47,676 nucleotides of DNA. Source: a virus. Position 1 is the stretch's first letter; the number at the start of each line of letters is the position of its first letter. The position numbers and the translations under genes are program-made. The stretch spans positions 1 through 47,676 of the IMG/VR virus record IMGVR_UViG_3300046167_000911; one strand, given 5' to 3'. Positions 26,189 to 33,038 of the stretch are shown here, in pieces. The notes beneath the pieces are model-generated. The model was not told where the DNA came from and did no database searches. It saw nothing but the letters and a program-made list of their open reading frames with translations.

Positions 26189-27079
26189 ATGGCAAAACAC
26201 GTAGTAGTTTCGTTAAGCGGTGGAATGGATAGCAGCACCCTATTATTAAGAGCATTATCAGAATACGATACTGTAACAGGTATCTCTTTTGATTATGGTC
26301 AAAAACACAGAGTAGAGTTAGAACGAGCTCAATCATTAGTAGATTATGTAAATGATAACCCAACAAGAGTATTTAATATTCGTGAAACCATGGAAGGGTA
26401 TTCTGAAGTATATCCTGAAGTGAATTACCGTCAAATCAAATTAGATGGACTAGTAGATTTACTAGACTCAGCTTTAGTTGAAGGTGGGGATGATGTACCA
26501 GAAGGACATTATGAACAGGATAATATGAAGGAAACTGTTGTTCCTAATAGGAATAAAATATTTGCTTCTATTACACAAGCTGTAGCATTATCAATAGCAA
26601 ACAGAACAGGAGAAACTTGTGACATTGCTTTAGGTATACATGCAGGTGATCATGCTGTTTACCCAGATTGTAGACAAGAATTTAGAGATGCAGATGATAA
26701 AGCATTTCGTGAAGGTAATTGGGATGCAGAAAGAGTAGGTTATTTTACCCCTTATTTAAATACTGATAAGTTTGGAATTTTACAAGATGGGGAAAAATTA
26801 GTTGAGGAACTAGGTTTATCATTTGATGAGGTGTACAAACGTACAAATACATCTTATAAACCAATCAAATACTACTCTAGACCAGAAACAAAGGCTTACA
26901 AATGGTATTCAGATTACAAATCAGCTTCTTCCGTAGAAAGAATTGAAGCCTTTATTAAGTTAGGAAGACCTGATCCTGTAGAATATGCAGACGAAACAGG
27001 ACCTGTATCTTATGATGTAGCTAGAGCCGCTGTAGAAAAAGTACTATCTGAACACGTAGCAGTTAAAGGTAGAGATTAA
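26189..27079 (+). CDS. queC: QueC-like 7-cyano-7-deazaguanine synthase lacking the zinc cysteines
   Basis: 296 residues. The PP-loop ATPase motif SLSGGMDSSTLLL (residues 8-20), FDYGQKH near 34, VPNRNKIF near 116 and DIALGIHAGDH near 145 identify QueC, which converts 7-carboxy-7-deazaguanine via the amide to preQ0. The C-terminal zinc site of typical QueC (a TxSCY element then CGxCxSC) is replaced: NTSYKP and KSASSVERIEAF occupy these places, and the protein has only two Cys, both upstream (TCDIA, PDCRQ). The scaffold R-x2-AF-x3-G-x-PDPVEY is intact, so this is substitution, not truncation. It may work without zinc or stop at the amide. Confidence 0.85.
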   Translation: MAKHVVVSLSGGMDSSTLLLRALSEYDTVTGISFDYGQKHRVELERAQSLVDYVNDNPTRVFNIRETMEGYSEVYPEVNYRQIKLDGLVDLLDSALVEGGDDVPEGHYEQDNMKETVVPNRNKIFASITQAVALSIANRTGETCDIALGIHAGDHAVYPDCRQEFRDADDKAFREGNWDAERVGYFTPYLNTDKFGILQDGEKLVEELGLSFDEVYKRTNTSYKPIKYYSRPETKAYKWYSDYKSASSVERIEAFIKLGRPDPVEYADETGPVSYDVARAAVEKVLSEHVAVKGRD

Positions 27080-27099
27080 AAAGTATTAACCACTCTTTT

Positions 27100-27170
27100 T
27101 GACTCATGGTGTAATGGTAGCACTACGGTTTTTGGTACCGTCAGTCTAGGTTCGAGTCCTAGTGAGTTAA
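27100..27170 (+). tRNA. tRNA-Gln (anticodon TTG)
   Basis: Acceptor TGACTCA pairs with TGAGTTA (one G-T). The D arm is GTGTAATGGTAGCAC. Anticodon stem ACGGT/ACCGT holds loop TTTTGGT, with anticodon TTG reading CAA. The T arm CTAGG-TTCGAGT-CCTAG is perfect. Discriminator A at 27170; CCA is not encoded. CAA is the favoured Gln codon in these genes. Confidence 0.92.
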
Positions 27171-27185
27171 CTAAAATTAAAAGTT

Positions 27186-27416
27186 ATGGCAAATTACAAA
27201 ATTCCAAAAACAACAAAAAAACAAAGAGTACAACTTAATGAGGGTCTATCTTCTAAAAAACAAGAACTACCAGATGCAAGAAAACACCAACAAATTAGTT
27301 TTATTAAATCAGGTATTCGTATCTTAGGTTATGGGGCTTTATGGTTTAGCTTGGATATAGCAGTTATTTTACTTATATTGAGTGAAGTAGTAGGTATAAA
27401 AGAAGAATTAGTATAA
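27186..27416 (+). CDS. Small membrane protein
   Basis: 76 residues: a basic N-terminal half (MANYKIPKTTKKQRVQLNEG, PDARKHQQISFIKSGIRIL) and one or two spans (GYGALWFSLDIAVILLILSEVVG). It follows the tRNA by 15 bases. No family recognised. Confidence 0.55.
   Translation: MANYKIPKTTKKQRVQLNEGLSSKKQELPDARKHQQISFIKSGIRILGYGALWFSLDIAVILLILSEVVGIKEELV
27351..27379 (+). promoter_or_regulatory. Possible internal promoter, TTGG-N19-TATATT class
   Basis: TTGG at 27351-27354 and TATATT at 27374-27379, spacing 19, inside the preceding gene and 46 nt before the ATG at 27426. Confidence 0.4.
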
Positions 27417-27425
27417 ATAATAATT

Positions 27426-27578
27426 ATGAGCGAAAAAGTAGAAAGTTACGTAAGAGAAAATTACAAAAAATTATATGGTAATAAACCATTAATTATTGAA
27501 GAGAAAGAATTAGTTTATTTAATATCAACTAATGAAGACGAATCCCCTTTAATTTTAAGTAAAAATATTAATAGTTAA
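27426..27578 (+). CDS. Small hypothetical protein
   Basis: 50 residues from ATG 27426, which follows TAAATAATAATT as at other starts: MSEKVESYVRENYKKLYGNK, then IIEEKELVYLISTNEDESPL. Short and charged with no family recognised. Supported by codon use and by a start context like its neighbours'. Confidence 0.45.
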   Translation: MSEKVESYVRENYKKLYGNKPLIIEEKELVYLISTNEDESPLILSKNINS

Positions 27579-27614
27579 ATAAACAAATAAAAATAAACAT
27601 TTCCATTTAAAAAT

Positions 27615-27643
27615 GTGGTTACCTGGGATATTTTTCGTATATT
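27615..27643 (+). promoter_or_regulatory. Promoter, GTGG-N19-TATATT variant
   Basis: GTGGTTACCT at 27615-27624 and TTCG-TATATTTATG with the box at 27638-27643, spacing 19. A perfect stem-loop follows. Confidence 0.8.
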
Positions 27644-27648
27644 TATGT

Positions 27649-27665
27649 GTTCGAATGGTTCGAAC
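27649..27665 (+). promoter_or_regulatory. 5'-leader stem-loop, ATGG loop (copy 3)
   Basis: GTTCGAATGGTTCGAAC: perfect 7-bp stem GTTCGAA/TTCGAAC around TGG, starting 6 nt after the -7 box. The ATG at 27690 follows TAAAGGTT. Confidence 0.72.
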
Positions 27666-27689
27666 GATTAATTTAAAACAATAAAGGTT

Positions 27690-27977
27690 ATGTTAAAATT
27701 TGAATTTTTAAAAAAAAGTGAAGTAGAAAAAATTAATAACAGATTTTCAAATGAAGATTCCATTGATTTTGATAATTGGAATTTAATGAGTGAAGAAGAA
27801 ATTTTAATCATGGATGCAGCAATGTTTGTAGATGAAGCATATTGTGATAATAAATTTAATTCAATTAAAGAGTTTGCTAATAATGTTGTAGAAGAAGAAG
27901 GTGATAGTTTTGAAAGTACTGTAGATAGAATAAATAAGATGTTAAATAAAAATATTTTAAAAACTGTAAATTTATAA
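27690..27977 (+). CDS. Acidic hypothetical early protein
   Basis: 95 residues, strongly acidic and helical (NRFSNEDSIDFDNWNLMSEEEI, VVEEEGDSFESTVDRINKML). Behind the third promoter/stem-loop unit. Acidity could suit a DNA-mimic or host-inhibitor role, but nothing specific is seen. Confidence 0.55.
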   Translation: MLKFEFLKKSEVEKINNRFSNEDSIDFDNWNLMSEEEILIMDAAMFVDEAYCDNKFNSIKEFANNVVEEEGDSFESTVDRINKMLNKNILKTVNL

Positions 27978-27987
27978 ATCAAAAATT

Positions 27988-28227
27988 ATGGATGTAAAAT
28001 ATAAGTATCTCAAAGAAAATACAACCTTAATGATTATTGATGGGGAACCTTTTTCTGAAATTACTCGTGTAAAGGATAATAGATTACAAATACTAACAGC
28101 TGATGGAGAATATTTTGATGATGATTTAAGAGATATTGAAGAATGGTGTATAGAAAAATATACAAGAGACCATATTGATAAATTCCCAGGAACTAAAATT
28201 CACCAAGATTATTTAAAATGCCTATAA
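27988..28227 (+). CDS. Hypothetical protein
   Basis: 79 residues, beta-rich N-terminus (YKYLKENTTLMIIDGEPFSEI) and DDDLRDIEEWCIEKYTRDHID. It overlaps the next gene by 10 bases. No family recognised. Confidence 0.5.
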   Translation: MDVKYKYLKENTTLMIIDGEPFSEITRVKDNRLQILTADGEYFDDDLRDIEEWCIEKYTRDHIDKFPGTKIHQDYLKCL

Positions 28228-28460
28228 TATTTTCTAAAGACGGTGACGAAAAAATAGTTCCTTGGTCTCAATATCATAAAAGGTTTATAAAAACACATAC
28301 ACTTAAAGAACCATATAAAAAACCAAGAAAAAAGTTTATCCCTAGAGGTTGTGAAATGGATTCACCTATGTATGTACAAATTCTAAAAGAAATTGCTAAA
28401 GGTTATACTATAGAACCATGCATAAAAACGTATAAAATATTAACAACTAAAATTAAATAA
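28218..28460 (+). CDS. Basic hypothetical protein
   Basis: 80 residues, Lys-rich (WSQYHKRFIKTHTLKEPYKK, PRKKFIPRGCEMDSP). Immediately precedes the thioredoxin gene (2-base gap). No family recognised. Confidence 0.5.
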   Translation: MPIIFSKDGDEKIVPWSQYHKRFIKTHTLKEPYKKPRKKFIPRGCEMDSPMYVQILKEIAKGYTIEPCIKTYKILTTKIK

Positions 28461-28462
28461 AT

Positions 28463-28705
28463 ATGAGCAAAATTTATTACTTCAGTGCTTTATGGTGTGG
28501 ACCCTGTAAACAGTTAGCACCAACAATGGAAAAAAGTGGTTTACCTTACCAAAAGGTAGATGTAGATAATGATACTGAATTATCCGCGAAGTATGGGATT
28601 AGAAATATCCCAACATTAGTAAAAGTAGATGCTAATGGTAATGAAATTAGTAGAATGACTGGTAACAAGCCTTTGGCTACAATTCAAAATTGGTACAATG
28701 GGTAA
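28463..28705 (+). CDS. Thioredoxin/glutaredoxin-like protein
   Basis: 80 residues with the redox motif ALWCGPCKQLAP at residues 9-20 and the cis-Pro segment RNIPTLVKVD near 47. It is shorter than standard thioredoxin (about 105), like phage mini-thioredoxins. The probable role is reduction of the NrdA C-terminal Cys pair. It overlaps the queD start by 8 bases, so it is made together with the deazaguanine enzymes. Confidence 0.8.
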   Translation: MSKIYYFSALWCGPCKQLAPTMEKSGLPYQKVDVDNDTELSAKYGIRNIPTLVKVDANGNEISRMTGNKPLATIQNWYNG

Positions 28706-29166
28706 ATTTCAATCAAGTAAAGTATTTGACGGTTTTTCTACAGTATTTCGTCCAACACAACGCAGGAAATACTCACTGTAGGTTTGTACATGGTTATGGT
28801 ATTTCATTTAAAATTTATTTTGAAGGTGAATTAGATGACCGTAATTGGGTTTGGGATTTTGGAGGAATGAAAAGGGCTAAAACCTTAATCGATAATATGC
28901 AACCCAAAGAATGGATGGATTATATGTTTGACCATACTATGATAATTGCTAAAGACGATCCTGAATTAGAGGCCTTTAAACAAATGGATACTGCTGGGGT
29001 AGCACAAGTTAGAATAATCCCTGCAACAGGTGCTGAGAAATTTGCTGAATATATTTATAGCAAAGTTAACCCATTTGTATTAGAAGAAACTAATAATAGA
29101 GTAAGAGTAACTAAAGTTAAATTTATGGAGCATGGTAAAAATGCTGCCTATTATGTAGAAGATTAA
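28698..29166 (+). CDS. queD: QueD-like 6-carboxytetrahydropterin synthase, one frameshift
   Basis: From ATG 28698 the frame reads MGKFQSSKVFDGFSTVFRQ, then one extra base near 28755 shifts it to HNAGNTHCRFVHGYGISFKI and on to 29166, about 155 residues. The N-terminal strand plus THCRFVHGY (Cys and zinc His), a Phe-Glu strand, NWVWDFGGMKRAK and FDHTMIIAKDDPE form the T-fold pattern of QueD, which makes 6-carboxytetrahydropterin from dihydroneopterin triphosphate. The usual HGH is HGY here, a form I recall from some QueD-like proteins. Second step of the preQ0 pathway, between thioredoxin and queE. Confidence 0.8.
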
Positions 29167-29170
29167 TTAC

Positions 29171-29200
29171 ATAGTGAACAAAAAACCACTTAAAAAAATT
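29171..29200 (+). repeat. 30-bp direct repeat, copy 1
   Basis: Begins ATAGTGAACAAAAAACCACT and continues to 29200. It matches 30708-30737 at 29 of 30 positions. It lies between queD and the queE ATG, and could encode a short GTG-started peptide (NKKPLKKI). Confidence 0.8.
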
Positions 29201-29201
29201 T

Positions 29202-30008
29202 ATGGAACACAAAAAATTAAAACGTATTGAGGATTACGATAAAACCTTACCAATTGTTGAGGTTTACACAGCAGTTCAATCAGAAGGATCAAGAGCAGGT
29301 TACCCTACAGTAGTTATTAGAACCACAGGATGTACGCATCGCTGTTATTTTGGAGAAGGAGGTTGGTGCGACTCATTTTACACATCAATCCATCCAGAAA
29401 AAGGGACGTTTACATTTAATGATATAATTAATATGTACAAAGAAAACCCTCACATTAAAGAGATGATGTTAACCGGAGGTTCACCTACAATGATACCCCA
29501 CTTAGTTAACGAATTAACACATTTTGCACATGAAAATAATATTTTTATTACTATCGAAACTGAAGGATCTCATTTCCTCGCCACAGACTATCCTATTAAT
29601 CTCCTATCTATTAGTCCTAAGTTTTCTAATTCTGTTCCTGTCTTAGGAGTAGAAACACCACAAGGAGCAATTACAGACCAAAAAATGATTGATAGACATA
29701 ATAAGTTTAGACTTAATTATACAGCTATGTCTGATATGATGTCTTACCACTCAGATTATCATATTAAGCCTGTTTGGGATGGAGAAGATAAAGAATCCTT
29801 ACAAGAGATTTTAGATTTTATTAAAATTATGGATGTACCTCAAGATAAAGTATGGTTTATGCCTAGTGGAGATTCAAGAGAAGGGTTATTTCAATCGTAT
29901 CCTTTAGTATTTGATTGGGTTAGAGATAATGGTTATCGAATGACTTGGAGACCACACATAATAGCTTTTGAGGATCAAAGATGTGTGTGTAAGCGTTTAA
30001 AGATGTAA
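29202..30008 (+). CDS. queE: QueE-like 7-carboxy-7-deazaguanine synthase (radical SAM)
   Basis: 268 residues. VYTAVQSEGSRAGYPTVVIRTTGC at about 21-45 is the QueE start. The iron-sulfur ligands are CTHRC then CYFGEGGWC, i.e. C-x3-C-x7-C instead of the usual C-x3-C-x2-C. MMLTGGSPTM near 88 is the SAM-binding GGEP-like region, and ISPKFSNSVP near 144 the substrate region. It rearranges 6-carboxytetrahydropterin into 7-carboxy-7-deazaguanine, the third step before QueC. It lies between a copy of the 30-bp repeat and the HNH gene. Confidence 0.83.
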   Translation: MEHKKLKRIEDYDKTLPIVEVYTAVQSEGSRAGYPTVVIRTTGCTHRCYFGEGGWCDSFYTSIHPEKGTFTFNDIINMYKENPHIKEMMLTGGSPTMIPHLVNELTHFAHENNIFITIETEGSHFLATDYPINLLSISPKFSNSVPVLGVETPQGAITDQKMIDRHNKFRLNYTAMSDMMSYHSDYHIKPVWDGEDKESLQEILDFIKIMDVPQDKVWFMPSGDSREGLFQSYPLVFDWVRDNGYRMTWRPHIIAFEDQRCVCKRLKM

Positions 30009-30025
30009 GAAAGGTATATTTTGTT

Positions 30026-30036
30026 ATATGTATAAT
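30026..30036 (+). promoter_or_regulatory. Putative late promoter, ATATGTATAAT class
   Basis: ATATGTATAATAAAA starting at 30026, 12-22 nt before the HNH endonuclease ATG. T4 homing endonuclease genes are often expressed late. Confidence 0.6.
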
Positions 30037-30047
30037 AAAACATAGAT

Positions 30048-30686
30048 ATGACAAAATTACCTTACAAACATAATTGCCAACGTTGTAATACTGAGTTCCG
30101 TTCAAAGGGACCTAATAACAAATATTGTTCTAAAGAATGTAAAAAACAAACCTATTTTGAAAATTCAAAATTATATACTTGTAAAGTATGTAATACAAAA
30201 TTTCAAGGGGTTACAAACAATAAAAATGAGTTTTGTTCTAAAAAATGTTATGGCTCAAGAATGAGTACACACCCTAAAGAATTTGGGATGACAGAACGTT
30301 CAGCTAAAATGAGAGAGAGTTGGGATGAAAGTTCTTGGAAAAAAAGTATTGAAACTAGAAAAGCAAATGGTAATATTATTGATTGGAACGTAGCAGAATG
30401 GAAGCAGTATTGGCGTAGATGTAATGATTTAACACGTAAAATACGTGTAAAATTACTTGAAGATTGGGATGGTATTGATTACATTGATGGGGAAAATATA
30501 CGCGAAAATCTCGCATTACCTTACACACATGGTGATTATCCAACATTAGATCATGTTATTCCTAGAAGTGAAGGATTTAAACAAGGATTATCACCTTATG
30601 AAATTACAACTCCAAAAAATCTAAAATGGACCAAAAGAAGAAATAATAGTAAGAAATATAATAAAAAATTGGGATTACCGAGATAA
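30048..30686 (+). CDS. HNH homing endonuclease with zinc fingers
   Basis: 212 residues. Two Cys4 zinc knuckles at the N-terminus (CQRCNTEF...KYCSKEC and CKVCNTKF...EFCSKKC), a basic helical linker, and a C-terminal HNH nuclease: YPTLDHVIPRSEGFKQGLSP, then TPKNLKWTKRRNNSKK supplying the Asn residues. It is a free-standing mobile gene between queE and folE2 with its own late-type promoter. Together with queE it is bracketed by the 30-bp direct repeats. Confidence 0.8.
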   Translation: MTKLPYKHNCQRCNTEFRSKGPNNKYCSKECKKQTYFENSKLYTCKVCNTKFQGVTNNKNEFCSKKCYGSRMSTHPKEFGMTERSAKMRESWDESSWKKSIETRKANGNIIDWNVAEWKQYWRRCNDLTRKIRVKLLEDWDGIDYIDGENIRENLALPYTHGDYPTLDHVIPRSEGFKQGLSPYEITTPKNLKWTKRRNNSKKYNKKLGLPR

Positions 30687-30698
30687 AATTATTATATT
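30669..30698 (+). promoter_or_regulatory. Possible promoter before folE2
   Basis: TTGGGATTACC from 30669 and TATATT at 30693-30698. The spacing is 20 from TTGG, one more than the norm here. The upstream part lies in the end of the HNH gene. Confidence 0.45.
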
Positions 30699-30707
30699 CA
30701 AGTAAAT

Positions 30708-30737
30708 ATAGTGAGCAAAAAACCACTTAAAAAAATT
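30708..30737 (+). repeat. 30-bp direct repeat, copy 2
   Basis: Begins ATAGTGAGCAAAAAACCACT; one base differs from copy 1 (29171-29200). It lies about 25 bases before the folE2 start chosen here. Confidence 0.8.
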
Positions 30738-30761
30738 AATAAATCAAAACAAATAAAAATT

Positions 30762-31781
30762 ATGTCCAAAAAAACAAGTTATGAGTGGTTAGGTGAGTCT
30801 ACTACTAACCCTAATATTATTCCTTATGATATGAAAGAGGGTACTTTATCCTCAACTTTAGATAGAAGTTATGATAATAACTTTAAAGCTACAGAAGAAT
30901 ATAAAGCATCTATGGGGGATTTGCAAAATGGTGCTTCATCTAACATTCAAGGTAGTCATACTAAAATCCAACAAGTTGGAATACACAACTTTAAATTACC
31001 ACTAAAATTCCAGAAAAAAGATGGAAGTACTATAGAATTAGAAACATCAATAACAGGTACTGTATCATTAGAAGCTGAAAAGAAAGGAATTAATATGTCT
31101 CGTATTGTACGATCATTTTATGAATATAAGGATCAAGTATTTTCAATTAATTTATTAGAAGATATTTTAGGTGCTTACAGAGATAAATTAGGTTCTTATG
31201 ATGCTCATATAATTCTTAATTTTAGTTTCCCTATTATACAACCATCATTAAGAAGTGGTTTAGAAGGATATCAATATTATAATGTATCTTTAGAAGCTAA
31301 CCATAAACAAGATGGTACTTTAAAAAAGTATATCCATTTTGATTTTGTATATTCTTCAGCCTGCCCATGTTCATTTGAATTAGCAATGCAAGCTATGGAA
31401 GAAAGAAATAAAGCCATAGTATCTCATTCACAAAGATCAAAAACACGTATCACAATTGAATTTGATGATATGGTTTGGATTGAAGATTTAAGAGATATGT
31501 GTATTGATGCTTTACAAACAGAAACTCAAGTTATGGTAAAACGTGAAGATGAACAAGCTTTTGCTGAGTTAAATGGGTCTAATCTTAAATTTGTAGAAGA
31601 TGCTGCTCGTTTAATCCATGAAAGATTAAGTCAAAATGATAAGGTAATAGATTTTAAAATCATCTGTTCTCACTTAGAATCACTACATTCACATGATGCT
31701 ATATCAGTACTAATCAAAGGTGTAAATGGAGGTTTAACTTCAGAAGTACCAGTTGAAGTTTATAGAAGTTTAGTTTGTTAA
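30762..31781 (+). CDS. folE2: FolE2-type GTP cyclohydrolase IB
   Basis: 339 residues from ATG 30762 (preceded by AAAAATT). The frame is open to GTG 30711, but that segment is the 30-bp repeat and low-complexity Lys codons, so it is probably leader. QQVGIHNFKLPLKF near the start, SSACPCSFELAMQ with the metal/active Cys at about residue 205, HSQRSKTRITIEF, and SHLESLHSHDAISV with Glu and His near 310 identify FolE2. It makes dihydroneopterin triphosphate from GTP, the first committed step towards preQ0. Its zinc-independent type is distinct from FolE. Confidence 0.85.
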   Translation: MSKKTSYEWLGESTTNPNIIPYDMKEGTLSSTLDRSYDNNFKATEEYKASMGDLQNGASSNIQGSHTKIQQVGIHNFKLPLKFQKKDGSTIELETSITGTVSLEAEKKGINMSRIVRSFYEYKDQVFSINLLEDILGAYRDKLGSYDAHIILNFSFPIIQPSLRSGLEGYQYYNVSLEANHKQDGTLKKYIHFDFVYSSACPCSFELAMQAMEERNKAIVSHSQRSKTRITIEFDDMVWIEDLRDMCIDALQTETQVMVKREDEQAFAELNGSNLKFVEDAARLIHERLSQNDKVIDFKIICSHLESLHSHDAISVLIKGVNGGLTSEVPVEVYRSLVC

Positions 31782-31808
31782 TATTAATATTTTAATTAAA
31801 AACATATA

Positions 31809-32216
31809 ATGGCTTTAAAATTTGATAATAAAATAAAATTAAGTTGGAGTGACCTAGAAGATTTAATCAATAAATTATGTGAAAAAATTACTACAGAAAC
31901 TCCAACCATAGACTCAGTAACTGGGATTGCAAGAGGAGGATTAATCCCTGCTGTAATGGTATCTCATAAATTAGATTTACCCTATGTAGATGCTGTAGGA
32001 CCTAATACTTTAGTAATTGATGACATAGCGGATAGTGGAGTTACTTTAGAAAAAGCACCTGGGGTTTATACAGCAGTATTACATTATAAACCTCATACAT
32101 CCTGTTTTAAACCCACAATATGGGCTGAAGAACATAAAAGTGATGAATGGGTGATTTACCCATTTGAGAGGTATGATTCAAAACCAATGCAAGATTATTT
32201 AAACACTAAAAAATAA
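31809..32216 (+). CDS. Purine-type phosphoribosyltransferase
   Basis: 135 residues. A short flexible start, GIARGGLIPAVMVSHKLDLPY near residue 40 and the PRPP motif TLVIDDIADSGVTLE near 70 are those of type I phosphoribosyltransferases, closest in look to xanthine/hypoxanthine-guanine enzymes (IWAEEHKSDEWVIYPFE near the end). It salvages a purine base onto PRPP. In the deazaguanine cluster it could replenish GTP for FolE2; use of preQ0 itself is speculation. Confidence 0.75.
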   Translation: MALKFDNKIKLSWSDLEDLINKLCEKITTETPTIDSVTGIARGGLIPAVMVSHKLDLPYVDAVGPNTLVIDDIADSGVTLEKAPGVYTAVLHYKPHTSCFKPTIWAEEHKSDEWVIYPFERYDSKPMQDYLNTKK

Positions 32217-32221
32217 AAATT

Positions 32222-32419
32222 ATGAATTACTGGCAAGTAGATGTAAAATTAACCTTTGAAAATGAACAAGGTAAAGTACAAAAAACAACAGAAAAATATT
32301 TAGTAGAAGCAGTATCACCAACAGATGCAGAAGCTAAAGTATACAAAGATTTTGAAGGTGAAAGTAATTTTACCGTAGATAAAATTGTAAAAACTAAAAT
32401 TATTAAAATTATAGAATAA
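32222..32419 (+). CDS. DUF4494-like small protein
   Basis: 65 residues: MNYWQVDVKLTFENEQGKVQ, YLVEAVSPTDAEAKVYKDFE, FTVDKIVKTKI. This is the W-x-V-K...YLV-A-S-TDAEA pattern of DUF4494, a family I know mainly from Bacteroidota and their phages. Function unknown. It supports the host inference. Confidence 0.65.
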   Translation: MNYWQVDVKLTFENEQGKVQKTTEKYLVEAVSPTDAEAKVYKDFEGESNFTVDKIVKTKIIKIIE

Positions 32420-32420
32420 T

Positions 32421-32981
32421 ATGGGTAAACAGTTAAAACTAGATTTAGGACCGTGTTCATCTCATGAAGGTGAAAATGTCCCATTTGTTAACGAAGTAGA
32501 AGAATTTAATGCTACCTTTAATAAACCTAATAACTATGAACCAACAATACCAGAAAAAAAGGAATGGCAATTCGTATACGACTTTGTACTTGAAGAATTG
32601 GAAGAATATAGACAAGCTTGCGAAAACGGAGACATCGTGGAAGTTCTGGATGCTTTGTGTGATATTACTTATGTTTCCCTTGGGAACGGTACTATGTTAC
32701 ATGGCCTTAAAGATAAGATATGGCCGGCGTATCAAGAGGTACAAGCAAGTAATATGTCTAAAACTTGTAAGACTAAAAAGGAAGCCATGGATACTGTCAC
32801 CCTCCGCTCTAAAGAACAAGCTGAGCCATGTCATTTTGAAGCAGTCGAAGATAGATTCGTAGTATATAGAACACGTGATCGTAAAGTAATGAAATCAATA
32901 AATTACTTTAGACCTGATTTAACACAATTCTTTACAACAGAAGAATTAGCTAAAAATTATTCAGCAGAAACTATTATATAA
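32421..32981 (+). CDS. MazG-like nucleotide pyrophosphohydrolase
   Basis: 186 residues. The central helices FVYDFVLEELEEYRQACENGD and EVLDALCDITYVSLGNGTMLHG give the E-x2-E...D-x-L-D-x2-Y metal motif of the all-alpha NTP pyrophosphatases (MazG type). The C-terminal 60 residues (VVYRTRDRKVMKSINYF) are an extra part I do not recognise. It probably hydrolyses an (d)NTP, a common phage function that in this context could tune the nucleotide pool for modified DNA. Its start is separated from the previous stop by one base. Confidence 0.7.
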   Translation: MGKQLKLDLGPCSSHEGENVPFVNEVEEFNATFNKPNNYEPTIPEKKEWQFVYDFVLEELEEYRQACENGDIVEVLDALCDITYVSLGNGTMLHGLKDKIWPAYQEVQASNMSKTCKTKKEAMDTVTLRSKEQAEPCHFEAVEDRFVVYRTRDRKVMKSINYFRPDLTQFFTTEELAKNYSAETII

Positions 32982-32985
32982 AACT

Positions 32986-33014
32986 TAGGCTCCCGTAGGG
33001 AGCCTTCGTATATT
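32986..33014 (+). promoter_or_regulatory. Promoter overlapping a perfect inverted repeat
   Basis: TAGGCTCCCG at 32986-32995 and TTCG-TATATT with the box at 33009-33014, spacing 19. GGCTCCC-GTA-GGGAGCC (32988-33004) is a perfect hairpin within the spacer. Serves DNA polymerase. Confidence 0.8.
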
Positions 33015-33038
33015 CCCATTCAAATAAAAGTTATATAA

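Noticed and set aside
25216-31781. Deazaguanine genes as a queuosine-tRNA pathway for the phage tRNA
   Set aside because: The only tRNA is Gln(TTG), not a queuosine target (those have GUN anticodons), and no queA/queG-type genes are seen. DNA modification fits better.
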